This document shows, piece after piece, positions 48,828 to 56,500 of a stretch of DNA of 64,000 nt. The translations under genes were made by a program, and so were the position numbers. The stretch's first letter is position 1. Each line of letters opens with the position of its first letter. The DNA lies in contig NZ_BMRV01000014.1 in NCBI RefSeq assembly GCF_014648815.1, positions 1 to 64,000 of the forward strand, written 5' to 3'. This DNA is from Streptomyces flaveolus. GTDB taxonomy: Bacteria; Actinomycetota; Actinomycetes; Streptomycetales; Streptomycetaceae. Under the pieces are notes generated by a model. The model saw nothing but the letters and a program-made list of their open reading frames with translations. It ran no database searches and was not told the DNA's origin.

Positions 48828-50288
48828 TCAGACGCTCAGCGTCTCGGCGTGTTCGGGCTGCTCGGCCCGCTCGGCGGGGGCCGTCGGGACGACCACCGGC
48901 GGCTTCGGCAGCACCACGTAGAGGAGACCGGAGATCACCACCGTGGCGACCCAGCCGAGGCCGTACTCGCCGATGACGTTGTTCGCCGCGAGCGGGCCCG
49001 TGAACCAGTCGGACGTCGTGAACATCAGGCCCGCGGCCAGACCCACCGCCCACGCGGCGACGGCGGCGGGGGAGAAGCCGCCCCGGTACCAGTAGGCGCT
49101 GGTGCGGCCGGTGTCGGCCAGGGCCTCGCCGTCGTACTCCTTGCGGCGCAGCATGTCCGCGCCGAAGACGCCGACCCAGGCGGAGAACGCGACCGCGAGC
49201 AGCGACAGGAAGGCGATGAAGGAGCCCATGAAGCTGGTCGCCACCAGCATCAGCACCCCGCCGAAGACCAGCGAGATCACGGCGTTCACCGAGACCGCCC
49301 AGTGCCGCGGGATCTTGAAGCCGAGGGTCTGCGCGGTGAAGCCGGCCGAGTACATCGACATGGAGTTGATCAGCAGCATGCCGATCAGCGCGATCAGCAG
49401 GTACGGCACGGCTATCCAGGTCGGCAGGATCTCGCCGAGGAAGGAGACCGGGTCGCTGGCGGAGGCCAGGTCCGGCGTGGAGACCGCCATGACCATCCCC
49501 ATCAGCACCATCGGCAGCACCACGATGCCGGCGCCGCCGATCGTCACGCCCACGATGCCCTTGGAGGAGGCGGTGCGCGGCAGGTACCGGGTGAAGTCCG
49601 GCGCCGACGGGATCCAGCTCACGCCGCCCGCCGCGATCAGGCCCACGCCGGTGATCATCGCGGCCACCGAACCAGCGGACCGGTCGAAGACCGCGGACCA
49701 GTCGGTGTCGACGACCAGGTAGCCCAGCACCAGCACCGAGAAGACACCGAAGAGGTACGCCGCGTACTTGTTGCACTTCTGCACGGCGTTGATCCCCAGC
49801 CCGGAGATCGCGAACGTCGCGACGACGAAGACGAGCAGCGTCACGATGTCCAGCACGCTGTTGGCCCGGATGCCGAACACGATGTGCAGCACGGTCAGCA
49901 CGGCATAGGCGCCGGTCACCGCGTTGATCGTCTCCCAGCCCCAGCGGGCGACCCAGATCAGCGACCCGGGCAGCAGATTGCCCCGCTGGCCGAAGACCGC
50001 CCGGGACAGCGCCATGCCGGGCGCGCCGCCGCGCTTGCCGGCGATGCCGATCAGGCCCACCAGGCCGTACGACACCGCGGGTGCGGCGGCCGCGACGACG
50101 AGCGCCTGCCAGAAGTTGAGGTGGTACGCCACGACCAGACTCGCGCCCATCGTGAGCAGCAGCACGCTGATGTTGGCGCCGACCCAGGTCGGGAAGAGCT
50201 CGCGGGTCCGGGCGGTGCGCTCATGGTCGGGCACCTGCTCGATGCCACGGGTTTCCAGGGCGCCTTCTGTCTCGGCGGTCTTGCTCAT
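48828..50288 (-). CDS. NCS1-family cytosine/purine permease
   Basis: A 486-residue nucleobase:cation symporter-1 protein with about 12 membrane helices. Helix 1 includes LFPTWVGANISVLLLTMGAS. Conserved features include GKRGGAPGMALSRAVFGQRG between helices 2 and 3, SLIWVARWGWETINAVTGAY, and APDFTRYLPR in the middle loop. Relatives import cytosine, allantoin, hydantoins or thiamine precursors; the exact substrate is not evident and no catabolic gene is adjacent. The ATG at 50288 is divergent from ftsY. The C-terminus ends in a charged tail (PTAPAERAEQPEHAETLSV). Confidence 0.92.
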   Translation of the reverse strand: MSKTAETEGALETRGIEQVPDHERTARTRELFPTWVGANISVLLLTMGASLVVAYHLNFWQALVVAAAAPAVSYGLVGLIGIAGKRGGAPGMALSRAVFGQRGNLLPGSLIWVARWGWETINAVTGAYAVLTVLHIVFGIRANSVLDIVTLLVFVVATFAISGLGINAVQKCNKYAAYLFGVFSVLVLGYLVVDTDWSAVFDRSAGSVAAMITGVGLIAAGGVSWIPSAPDFTRYLPRTASSKGIVGVTIGGAGIVVLPMVLMGMVMAVSTPDLASASDPVSFLGEILPTWIAVPYLLIALIGMLLINSMSMYSAGFTAQTLGFKIPRHWAVSVNAVISLVFGGVLMLVATSFMGSFIAFLSLLAVAFSAWVGVFGADMLRRKEYDGEALADTGRTSAYWYRGGFSPAAVAAWAVGLAAGLMFTTSDWFTGPLAANNVIGEYGLGWVATVVISGLLYVVLPKPPVVVPTAPAERAEQPEHAETLSV

Positions 50289-50462
50289 ATGGGGGGTCCG
50301 TGCCTCGATCGTGGGGAAGAGGATGCGTTCGGGACTCTACGCGCGTTGACGCGGCCTCTTCCATCGTACTTTGGTCCGACTCCTTCCCTCCAGGGGCCTT
50401 TGTCCTTTGGAGGAAGTCACAAGCGGGTGTCCCGAGAGCCCATGACTGATACTGGACGGGTT

Positions 50463-51677
50463 ATGGAAATCCTCATCCTTGCTGTAGTCATCGCCGTGGT
50501 CGTGATCGGCGCACTCGGCGGGCTGATCGTGGGCAGTCGCCGCAAGAAGCAGCTGCCTCCGCCGCCTCCGTCGACACCCGACATCACCGCCCCTCCGGCC
50601 GAGCCGCACGTCGGCGACGAGGCCGAGACGCCGCGCGACGAAACGCGCCGGACGATAGAGGAGGTCGACCTCCCGGACGGCGGCACCGCTCCCGTCGGTG
50701 TCGAGGAGCCGCCCGTCGTCGAAGAGCTCGAGATCCCGCAGATCGAGGTTCCCGAGCCCACTGCCGGCCGCCTGGTCCGGCTCCGTGCCCGCCTCTCCCG
50801 CTCGCAGAACGCCCTCGGGAAGGGCCTGCTCACCCTGCTCTCCCGCGAGCACCTCGACGAGGACACCTGGGAGGAGATCGAGGACACGCTGCTCACCGCC
50901 GATGTCGGCGTGCAGCCCACCCAGGAGCTGGTCGAGCGGCTGCGCGAGCGTGTGAAGGTGCTCGGCACCCGCACGCCCGAGGAGCTGCGCGGCCTGCTGC
51001 GCGAAGAGCTGATCACACTGGTCGGCCCCGACATGGACCGCGAGCTCAAGACCGAGCCCGCCACCGGCAAGCCCGGCATCGTGATGGTCGTCGGCGTCAA
51101 CGGCACCGGAAAGACCACCACCACCGGCAAGCTCGCCCGGGTCCTGATCGCCGACGGCCGCAGCGTCGTCCTCGGCGCCGCCGACACCTTCCGTGCCGCC
51201 GCCGCCGACCAGCTGCAGACCTGGGGCGAGCGGGTCGGCGCCCACACCGTGCGCGGCCCGGAGGCCGGCGACCCCGCCTCCGTCGCCTTCGACGCGGTCA
51301 AGGAGGGCAAGGACGTCGGCGCCGACGTGGTGCTCATCGACACCGCCGGCCGCCTGCACACCAAGACCGGCCTCATGGACGAGCTCGGCAAGGTCAAGCG
51401 CGTGGTGGAGAAGCAGGCCCCGCTGGACGAGGTGCTGCTGGTGCTCGACGCCACCACCGGCCAGAACGGCCTGATCCAGGCCCGCGTCTTCGCCGAGGTG
51501 GTCAACATCACCGGCATCGTCCTCACCAAACTGGACGGCACGGCCAAGGGCGGCATCGTCGTCGCCGTGCAGCGCGAGCTGGGCGTGCCGGTCAAGCTGA
51601 TCGGGCTCGGCGAGGGCGCCGACGACCTGGCGCCGTTCGAGCCGGCGGCGTTCGTGGACGCGCTCATCGGCGAGTGA
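50463..51677 (+). CDS. ftsY: signal recognition particle receptor FtsY
   Basis: A 404-residue SRP receptor GTPase. An N-terminal membrane anchor (about 1-24: MEILILAVVIAVVVIGALGG) is followed by an acidic Pro/Glu-rich linker (about 30-100). The N domain (about 105-190) has LSREHLDEDTWEEIEDTLLT. The G domain has VVGVNGTGKTTTTGKLARVL, DTFRAAAADQL, LIDTAGRLHTK, TKLDGTAKGG and GLGEGADDLAPF. It docks ribosomes carrying membrane proteins, together with Ffh encoded at 59057. The ATG at 50463 starts directly at the anchor. Confidence 0.97.
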   Translation: MEILILAVVIAVVVIGALGGLIVGSRRKKQLPPPPPSTPDITAPPAEPHVGDEAETPRDETRRTIEEVDLPDGGTAPVGVEEPPVVEELEIPQIEVPEPTAGRLVRLRARLSRSQNALGKGLLTLLSREHLDEDTWEEIEDTLLTADVGVQPTQELVERLRERVKVLGTRTPEELRGLLREELITLVGPDMDRELKTEPATGKPGIVMVVGVNGTGKTTTTGKLARVLIADGRSVVLGAADTFRAAAADQLQTWGERVGAHTVRGPEAGDPASVAFDAVKEGKDVGADVVLIDTAGRLHTKTGLMDELGKVKRVVEKQAPLDEVLLVLDATTGQNGLIQARVFAEVVNITGIVLTKLDGTAKGGIVVAVQRELGVPVKLIGLGEGADDLAPFEPAAFVDALIGE

Positions 51678-51711
51678 CCTCCCGCCGGCCCGATGCCGGT
51701 ACGCGCACGAA

Positions 51712-51753
51712 GAAGCGCCCGCCCCCGAGGTGCAGTCGGGGGACGGGCGCTTC
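51712..51753. terminator. ftsY terminator
   Basis: A long stem (GAAGCGCCCGCCCCCGA against TCGGGGG-a-CGGGCGCTTC, one bulge) lies 35 bp after ftsY and 40 bp before the convergent gene's stop. Confidence 0.8.
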
Positions 51754-51792
51754 GCCGTGCCGGGCGGGTGCCGGGGCCGGAGGCCTGCCTTC

Positions 51793-52464
51793 CTACGCCC
51801 GAGACCGGTGGGCCACGTACGCCAGCGTGCCCAGCAGCAGTCGCGCCGCCGGCGGCTTCGTCGCCGAGTCGAGGGCCGGCGGACGCAGCCAGCGCACCGG
51901 ACCGAGACCGCCACGGTCCGAGGGCGGTGCCGTGACGTGCGTACCGGGGCCGAGGCCGCGCAGGTCGAGTGCGGTCGGGTCGTCCCAGCCCATCCGGTAG
52001 AGCAGCCGGGGCAGCTCGGCGGCGGCGCCGGGCGCGACGAAGAAGTGGGCGCGGCCCTCGGGGGTCGCCGCGACCGGGCCGAGGGGCAGGCCCATGCGCT
52101 CCAGCCGCGCCAGTGCCCGGCGCCCGGCGGCCTCGGCCACCTCGATCACGTCGAACGTCCGCCCCACCGGCAGCATCACCGCGGCACCCGGGAACTCGGC
52201 CCAGGTCGCGCTCGCCTCGTGGAGCGTCGATCCGGCCGGCAGCTCCGGCGCGAAGTCCAGCGGATGCGCGCCCGGCGCCGGACAGCTGCGCCGGCCGCAG
52301 GAGCAGGCGCCCGCGGCGGCCCGTGCCCCCGGCACCACGTCCCAGCCCCACAGTCCCGTGAACTCGGCCACCGCGGTGGCCTCCGAGGCCCGGCCGCGGC
52401 GGCGCGTGCCGGACCGGACGTCGCGCATGCCCCGACTGGTCCCGATGCCGATCGTGAAGCCCAT
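51793..52464 (-). CDS. short prim-pol (AEP)-like protein, probably lacking the acidic dyad
   Basis: A 223-residue protein resembling the N-terminal domain of bifunctional DNA primase/polymerase proteins. It has LWGWDVVPGARA, the cysteine cluster CSCGRRSCPAPGAHPLDFAP, and a C-terminal YRMGWDDPTALDLRGLGPGT, then VTAPPSDRGGLGPVRWLRPP. Where active members show a D-x-D-type motif after a strand, this protein has FDVIEVAEAAG, so catalysis is doubtful, and no helicase domain follows. The ATG at 52464 has GGAGGGGG just upstream. It is divergent from nsdA. A regulatory or DNA-binding role is possible; none is known to me. Confidence 0.7.
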   Translation of the reverse strand: MGFTIGIGTSRGMRDVRSGTRRRGRASEATAVAEFTGLWGWDVVPGARAAAGACSCGRRSCPAPGAHPLDFAPELPAGSTLHEASATWAEFPGAAVMLPVGRTFDVIEVAEAAGRRALARLERMGLPLGPVAATPEGRAHFFVAPGAAAELPRLLYRMGWDDPTALDLRGLGPGTHVTAPPSDRGGLGPVRWLRPPALDSATKPPAARLLLGTLAYVAHRSRA

Positions 52465-52910
52465 GCCCCCTCCAACGGGTCCGACGCAGCGGCGGTTACG
52501 CAGCGGACGTGATGCGTGACTCTCTGTTTCCCACTCCCCGGGTTCGGCGCGGTTCAGGCGGCGCCCCGAAGCACCCCGGGTGGTGCGCCCGGCAGCGCAC
52601 GCCCCGGTGAACACCGTTGCACCGTCTCCCGTTCGGCCTATGTCAAGTGAATCGTGCGCAGGCCACCGGTAGTTCATCCGAAGGGGTGGCGAATGGTGGC
52701 GATTCCCGAATCACCATGGCGGGTCCAGTGATCGCAGGATTACTTTGTGTACATGGAGCCTTGGGGCACATGCACTTGTGGGTATGCCGGAGGCAACTCG
52801 GTTTTCCGTTCGAAGGGTGGCGTACGCCGGACGGAGGGCCCGGGTCACCGGCATGCTGATAAGGCTTGGCGCACTCGGCGACAGGTGGTCTCAGGGATGG
52901 GGGCGTTCCA
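52465..52910. other. 446-bp divergent region upstream of nsdA
   Basis: This relatively AT-rich region contains the promoters of the prim-pol-like gene and nsdA. A GATTC-cc-GAATC repeat lies near 52700. A plus-strand frame here (52617-52859) has low G/C at third positions and is rejected as coding. No -10/-35 pair is convincing. Confidence 0.55.
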
Positions 52911-54404
52911 GTGAGCGGCAACGGCGAAGGCGGCACGAGCGCGGGAAGCGCCACGCACGCTGACAAGCGCCCCAACGAGCTGCTCACCTCGTGGTTCGCG
53001 CGCAGCGGCTGGTCCAAGGGCGAGCTCGCCCGGCAGGTCAACCGCCGGGCCCGCCAGCTCGGCGCCAACCACATCTCCACGGACACCTCGCGCGTACGCC
53101 GCTGGCTCGACGGTGAGAACCCGCGCGAACCGATCCCCCGGATCCTGTCCGAGCTGTTCTCCGAGCGCTTCGGCGTCGTCGTCTCCGTCGAGGACCTGGG
53201 CCTGCGCAGCACCCGCCCGTCGCCCTCCGCGACCGGCGTCGACCTGCCCTGGACGGGCCCGCAGACCGTGGCCCTGCTCAGCGAGTTCTCGCGCAGCGAC
53301 CTGATGCTGGCGCGGCGCGGCTTCCTCGGGAGCTCGCTGGCCCTCTCCGCGGGCCCGTCCCTCATCGAGCCCATGCAGCGCTGGCTCGTCCCCTCGCCGC
53401 CGGCCGCCCCGTCCGAACGCGAGACCGCACCCGCCACGCGGGCGCGGGGCCGGCTGTCCCGGCCCGAGCTGGAGCTGCTGGAGTCCACCGCCGTGATGTT
53501 CCGCCGCTGGGACGCCCAGTGCGGCGGCGGCCTGCGCCGCAAGGCGGTCGTCGGCCAGCTGCACGAGGTGACCGACCTCCTCCAGGAGCCCCAGACGGAG
53601 ACCACCCGCGCCAAACTGTTCAAGGTCGCCGCCGAACTCGCCGAACTGGCCGGCTGGATGTCGTACGACGTCGGACTCCAGCCGACCGCGCAGAAGTACT
53701 TCGTCCTCGCCCTGCACGCCGCCAAGGAGGCCGGCGACCGGCCGCTCGGGTCGTACATCCTCTCCAGCATGAGCCGCCAGATGATCCACCTAGGCCGGCC
53801 CGACGACGCCCTGGAGCTCATCCACCTCGCGCAGTACGGCAGCCGGGACTGCGCGAGCCCGCGCACCCAGTCGATGCTGTACGCGATGGAGGCCCGCGCC
53901 TACGCCAACATGGGACAGCCCGGCCGCTGCAAGCGGGCGGTGCGGATGGCCGAGGACACCTTCACCGAGGCCGACGAGTGGGACGAGCCGGACCCCGACT
54001 GGATCCGCTTCTTCTCCGAGGCCGAGCTGTACGGCGAGAACAGCCACTCCTTCCGCGACCTCGCCTACGTCGCCGGCCGCAGCCCCGCCTACGCCTCCCT
54101 GGCCGAGCCGCTGATGCGGCGGGCCGTGGAGCTGTTCTCCAAGGACGACGAACACCAGCGTTCCTACGCGCTGAACCTGATCGGCATGGCCACCGTGCAC
54201 CTGCTCCGGCGCGAGCCCGAGGAGAGCACCGTCCTCGCCACCGAGGCCATGGCCATCGCCAAGAAGGTCCGCTCCGAACGCGTCAACACCCGCATCCGCA
54301 AAACCGTCGACACGGCCGTACGCGATTTCGGTGACCTGGCAGAGGTCACGGACCTCACCGCACGGCTCGCCGCCGAACTGCCCGAGACCGCCGAAGCGGT
54401 CTGA
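52911..54404 (+). CDS. nsdA: NsdA, negative regulator of differentiation and antibiotic production
   Basis: A 497-residue cytoplasmic regulator. The N-terminal about 90 residues look like a helix-turn-helix region (LLTSWFARSGWSKGELARQV, NRRARQLGANHISTDTSRVR-RWLDGENPREPIP). After a linker rich in Pro and Arg (about 160-185), the C-terminal about 300 residues are helical TPR-like repeats (ELAELAGWMSYDVGLQPTAQ, KYFVLALHAAKEAGDRPLGS, MLYAMEARAYANMGQPGRCK). In S. coelicolor deletion of nsdA accelerates sporulation and raises antibiotic output. The GTG at 52911 is preferred; an upstream TTG in frame at 52866 would add 15 residues. Related BldD-independent paralogues are common in Streptomyces. Confidence 0.9.
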   Translation: MSGNGEGGTSAGSATHADKRPNELLTSWFARSGWSKGELARQVNRRARQLGANHISTDTSRVRRWLDGENPREPIPRILSELFSERFGVVVSVEDLGLRSTRPSPSATGVDLPWTGPQTVALLSEFSRSDLMLARRGFLGSSLALSAGPSLIEPMQRWLVPSPPAAPSERETAPATRARGRLSRPELELLESTAVMFRRWDAQCGGGLRRKAVVGQLHEVTDLLQEPQTETTRAKLFKVAAELAELAGWMSYDVGLQPTAQKYFVLALHAAKEAGDRPLGSYILSSMSRQMIHLGRPDDALELIHLAQYGSRDCASPRTQSMLYAMEARAYANMGQPGRCKRAVRMAEDTFTEADEWDEPDPDWIRFFSEAELYGENSHSFRDLAYVAGRSPAYASLAEPLMRRAVELFSKDDEHQRSYALNLIGMATVHLLRREPEESTVLATEAMAIAKKVRSERVNTRIRKTVDTAVRDFGDLAEVTDLTARLAAELPETAEAV

Positions 54405-54793
54405 CCGCCCCCAGACCCCGGCCGCGGCCGGCCCTCCCGAACTGCCCGACTCGGCTCCCCCATGCCAGGTCACTCGGAAGGCCGCCGCGGCCGGCCGTCC
54501 TTTTGCGCCTAAACCGGCGCCGCTCTCGAGGACGTGGTTGCTCGCCGTGGGGGTTGCTCAATTGATGGTTGCGGTGGTCCTCGGGAAGGGCGCGTCACGA
54601 TATCGGCGACCCGGTCCGTGAACCGGCGGTTCATCCGCGCGTAACACGCACGGCGCCTTCGTCACGGCGGCGAAACAGTGGGGGGCACCCACCGAAACGG
54701 TGCTGCGCCAATCTCATGGCGCATAACCGGCCCACCCCTCATTGCCGCTCAGGCTTCGCCCGCACGGGGCCGTACAACGACGAGGAGACGCCG
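54405..54793. other. 389-bp upstream region of the amtB operon
   Basis: The only strong elements are the GlnR boxes at 54641-54698. The leader between them and amtB (about 95 bp) shows no riboswitch or stable hairpin that I can see. No gene is supported. Confidence 0.6.
54641..54698 (+). promoter_or_regulatory. GlnR binding boxes of the amtB-glnK-glnD operon
   Basis: GTCAC (54661) - 6 bp - GAAAC (54672) - 6 bp - GGGCA (54683) - 6 bp - GAAAC (54694) follows the gTnAC-N6-GaAAC tandem layout of Streptomyces GlnR sites with exact 11/22-bp spacing. The third half-site is degenerate, and an extra GTAAC lies at 54641. GlnR activates this operon under nitrogen limitation in relatives. Confidence 0.7.
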
Positions 54794-56137
54794 ATGGCTC
54801 CAGCCATCACGCTCGCCGCGGAGACCCAGCTCTCCGCCGCCAACACGGGCTTCATGCTCATCTGCTCCGCCCTGGTGATGCTCATGACCCCGGCCCTCGC
54901 CTTCTTCTACGGAGGCATGGTCCGCGTCAAGAGCACCCTGAACATGCTGATGATGAGCTTCATCAGCCTCGGCATCGTCACCGTGCTGTGGGTGCTGTAC
55001 GGCTTCTCCCTGGCCTTCGGCACGGACTCCGGCAGCATCATCGGCTGGAACTCCGACTGGGTCGGCCTCAGCAACATCGGCCTGACCGAGCTGTGGGACG
55101 GCTACACCATCCCCGTCTTCGTCTTCCTGGTCTTCCAGATGATGTTCGCCGTCCTCACGCCCGCGCTGATCAGCGGCGCCCTCGCGGACCGGGTGAAGTT
55201 CACGGCCTGGGCCCTGTTCGTCGCCCTGTGGGTCACCGTGGTCTACTTCCCGGTCGCCCACTGGGTCTGGGGCGCGGGTGGCTGGGCCTTCGAACTCGGC
55301 GTGATCGACTTCGCCGGAGGCACGGCCGTGCACATCAACGCCGGTGCCGCGGCGCTCGGCGTGATCCTCGTCATCGGCAAGCGGGTCGGCTTCAAGAAGG
55401 ACCCGATGCGCCCGCACAGCCTGCCGCTGGTCATGCTCGGCGCGGGCCTGCTGTGGTTCGGCTGGTTCGGCTTCAACGCCGGCTCGTGGCTCGGCAACGA
55501 CGACGGCGTCGGCGCGCTGATGTTCGTCAACACCCAGGTCGCCACCGGCGCGGCCATGTTGGCCTGGCTCGCCTACGAGAAGATCCGCCACGGTGCCTTC
55601 ACCACGCTGGGCGCCGCCTCCGGCGCCGTCGCCGGCCTGGTCGCCATCACCCCGGCCGGCGGTGCCGTCTCCCCGCTCGGCGCGATCGCCGTCGGCGCCA
55701 TCGCCGGTGTGCTGTGCGCCATGGCCGTCGGCCTGAAGTACAAGTTCGGCTACGACGACTCCCTCGACGTCGTCGGCGTCCACCTCGTGGGCGGCATCGC
55801 CGGCTCCCTGCTCGTCGGCTTCTTCGCCAGCGGCAAGGGCCAGTCCGACGTCCAGGGCCTGTTCTACGGGGGCGGGCTGGACCAGTTCTGGAAGCAGTGC
55901 GCCGGTGTCTTCGCCGTCCTCGCCTACTCTCTGGTCGTCTCCGCGGTCCTGGCGTTCGCCCTGGACAAGACGATCGGCATGCGGGTCCCCGAGGACGACG
56001 AGGTGACCGGCATCGACCAGGCCGAGCACGCCGAGACCGCATACGACTTCAGCGGCGCCGGCGGCGGTGCCGCCCGGACCGCCGCACCGGCCGCCACCGC
56101 GGCCGCGCAGGCCCAGAGCAAGAAGGTGGACGCATGA
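54794..56137 (+). CDS. amtB: ammonium transporter AmtB
   Basis: A 447-residue Amt channel with 11 membrane helices. Landmarks are ALAFFYGGMVRVKSTLNMLM in the early helices, WVWGAGGWAFELGVIDFAGG-TAVHINAG with the first pore histidine, GFNAGSW and GVHLVGG-type VVGVHLVGGIAGSLLVGFFA with the second. The C-terminal tail (DDEVTGIDQAEHAETAYDFS and an Ala-rich end) interacts with GlnK in relatives. The ATG at 54794 has GAGGAG upstream. Its stop overlaps the glnK start (ATGA), and it heads the GlnR-controlled operon amtB-glnK-glnD. Confidence 0.97.
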   Translation: MAPAITLAAETQLSAANTGFMLICSALVMLMTPALAFFYGGMVRVKSTLNMLMMSFISLGIVTVLWVLYGFSLAFGTDSGSIIGWNSDWVGLSNIGLTELWDGYTIPVFVFLVFQMMFAVLTPALISGALADRVKFTAWALFVALWVTVVYFPVAHWVWGAGGWAFELGVIDFAGGTAVHINAGAAALGVILVIGKRVGFKKDPMRPHSLPLVMLGAGLLWFGWFGFNAGSWLGNDDGVGALMFVNTQVATGAAMLAWLAYEKIRHGAFTTLGAASGAVAGLVAITPAGGAVSPLGAIAVGAIAGVLCAMAVGLKYKFGYDDSLDVVGVHLVGGIAGSLLVGFFASGKGQSDVQGLFYGGGLDQFWKQCAGVFAVLAYSLVVSAVLAFALDKTIGMRVPEDDEVTGIDQAEHAETAYDFSGAGGGAARTAAPAATAAAQAQSKKVDA

Positions 56138-56472
56138 AGCTCATCACCGCGGTCGTCAAGCCGCACCGGCTCGACGAGATCAAGGAGGCCCTCCAGGCCT
56201 TCGGAGTCCACGGGCTCACCGTGACCGAGGCCAGCGGCTACGGCCGCCAGCGTGGCCACACCGAGGTCTACCGCGGCGCCGAGTACACCGTCGACCTGGT
56301 ACCCAAGATCCGTATCGAGGTACTGGTCGAGGACGACGACGCCGAACAACTGATCGAGGTCGTCGTCAAGGCCGCCCGCACCGGCAAGATCGGCGACGGG
56401 AAGGTCTGGTCGGTCCCGGTCGACACGGCCGTACGGGTCCGCACCGGCGAGCGCGGACCCGACGCGCTCTGA
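56134..56472 (+). CDS. glnK: PII nitrogen regulatory protein GlnK
   Basis: A 112-residue PII protein: MKLITAVVKPHRLDEIKEAL, T-loop GYGRQRGHTEVYRGAEYTVD with the modifiable Tyr51, and C-terminal GKIGDGKVWSVPVDTAVRVR with the ATP-binding B- and C-loop features. It senses ATP/ADP and 2-oxoglutarate and gates AmtB. In Streptomyces Tyr51 is reported to be adenylylated rather than uridylylated. It is translationally coupled to amtB (4-bp overlap) and followed 28 bp later by glnD. Confidence 0.98.
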   Translation: MKLITAVVKPHRLDEIKEALQAFGVHGLTVTEASGYGRQRGHTEVYRGAEYTVDLVPKIRIEVLVEDDDAEQLIEVVVKAARTGKIGDGKVWSVPVDTAVRVRTGERGPDAL

Positions 56473-56500
56473 ACCAGGACGACGGAACAGGAGCCGCCGG

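Noticed and set aside
52617..52859. An 80-codon plus-strand frame upstream of nsdA.
   Set aside because: Third codon positions are not G/C enriched and no ribosome binding site is present.
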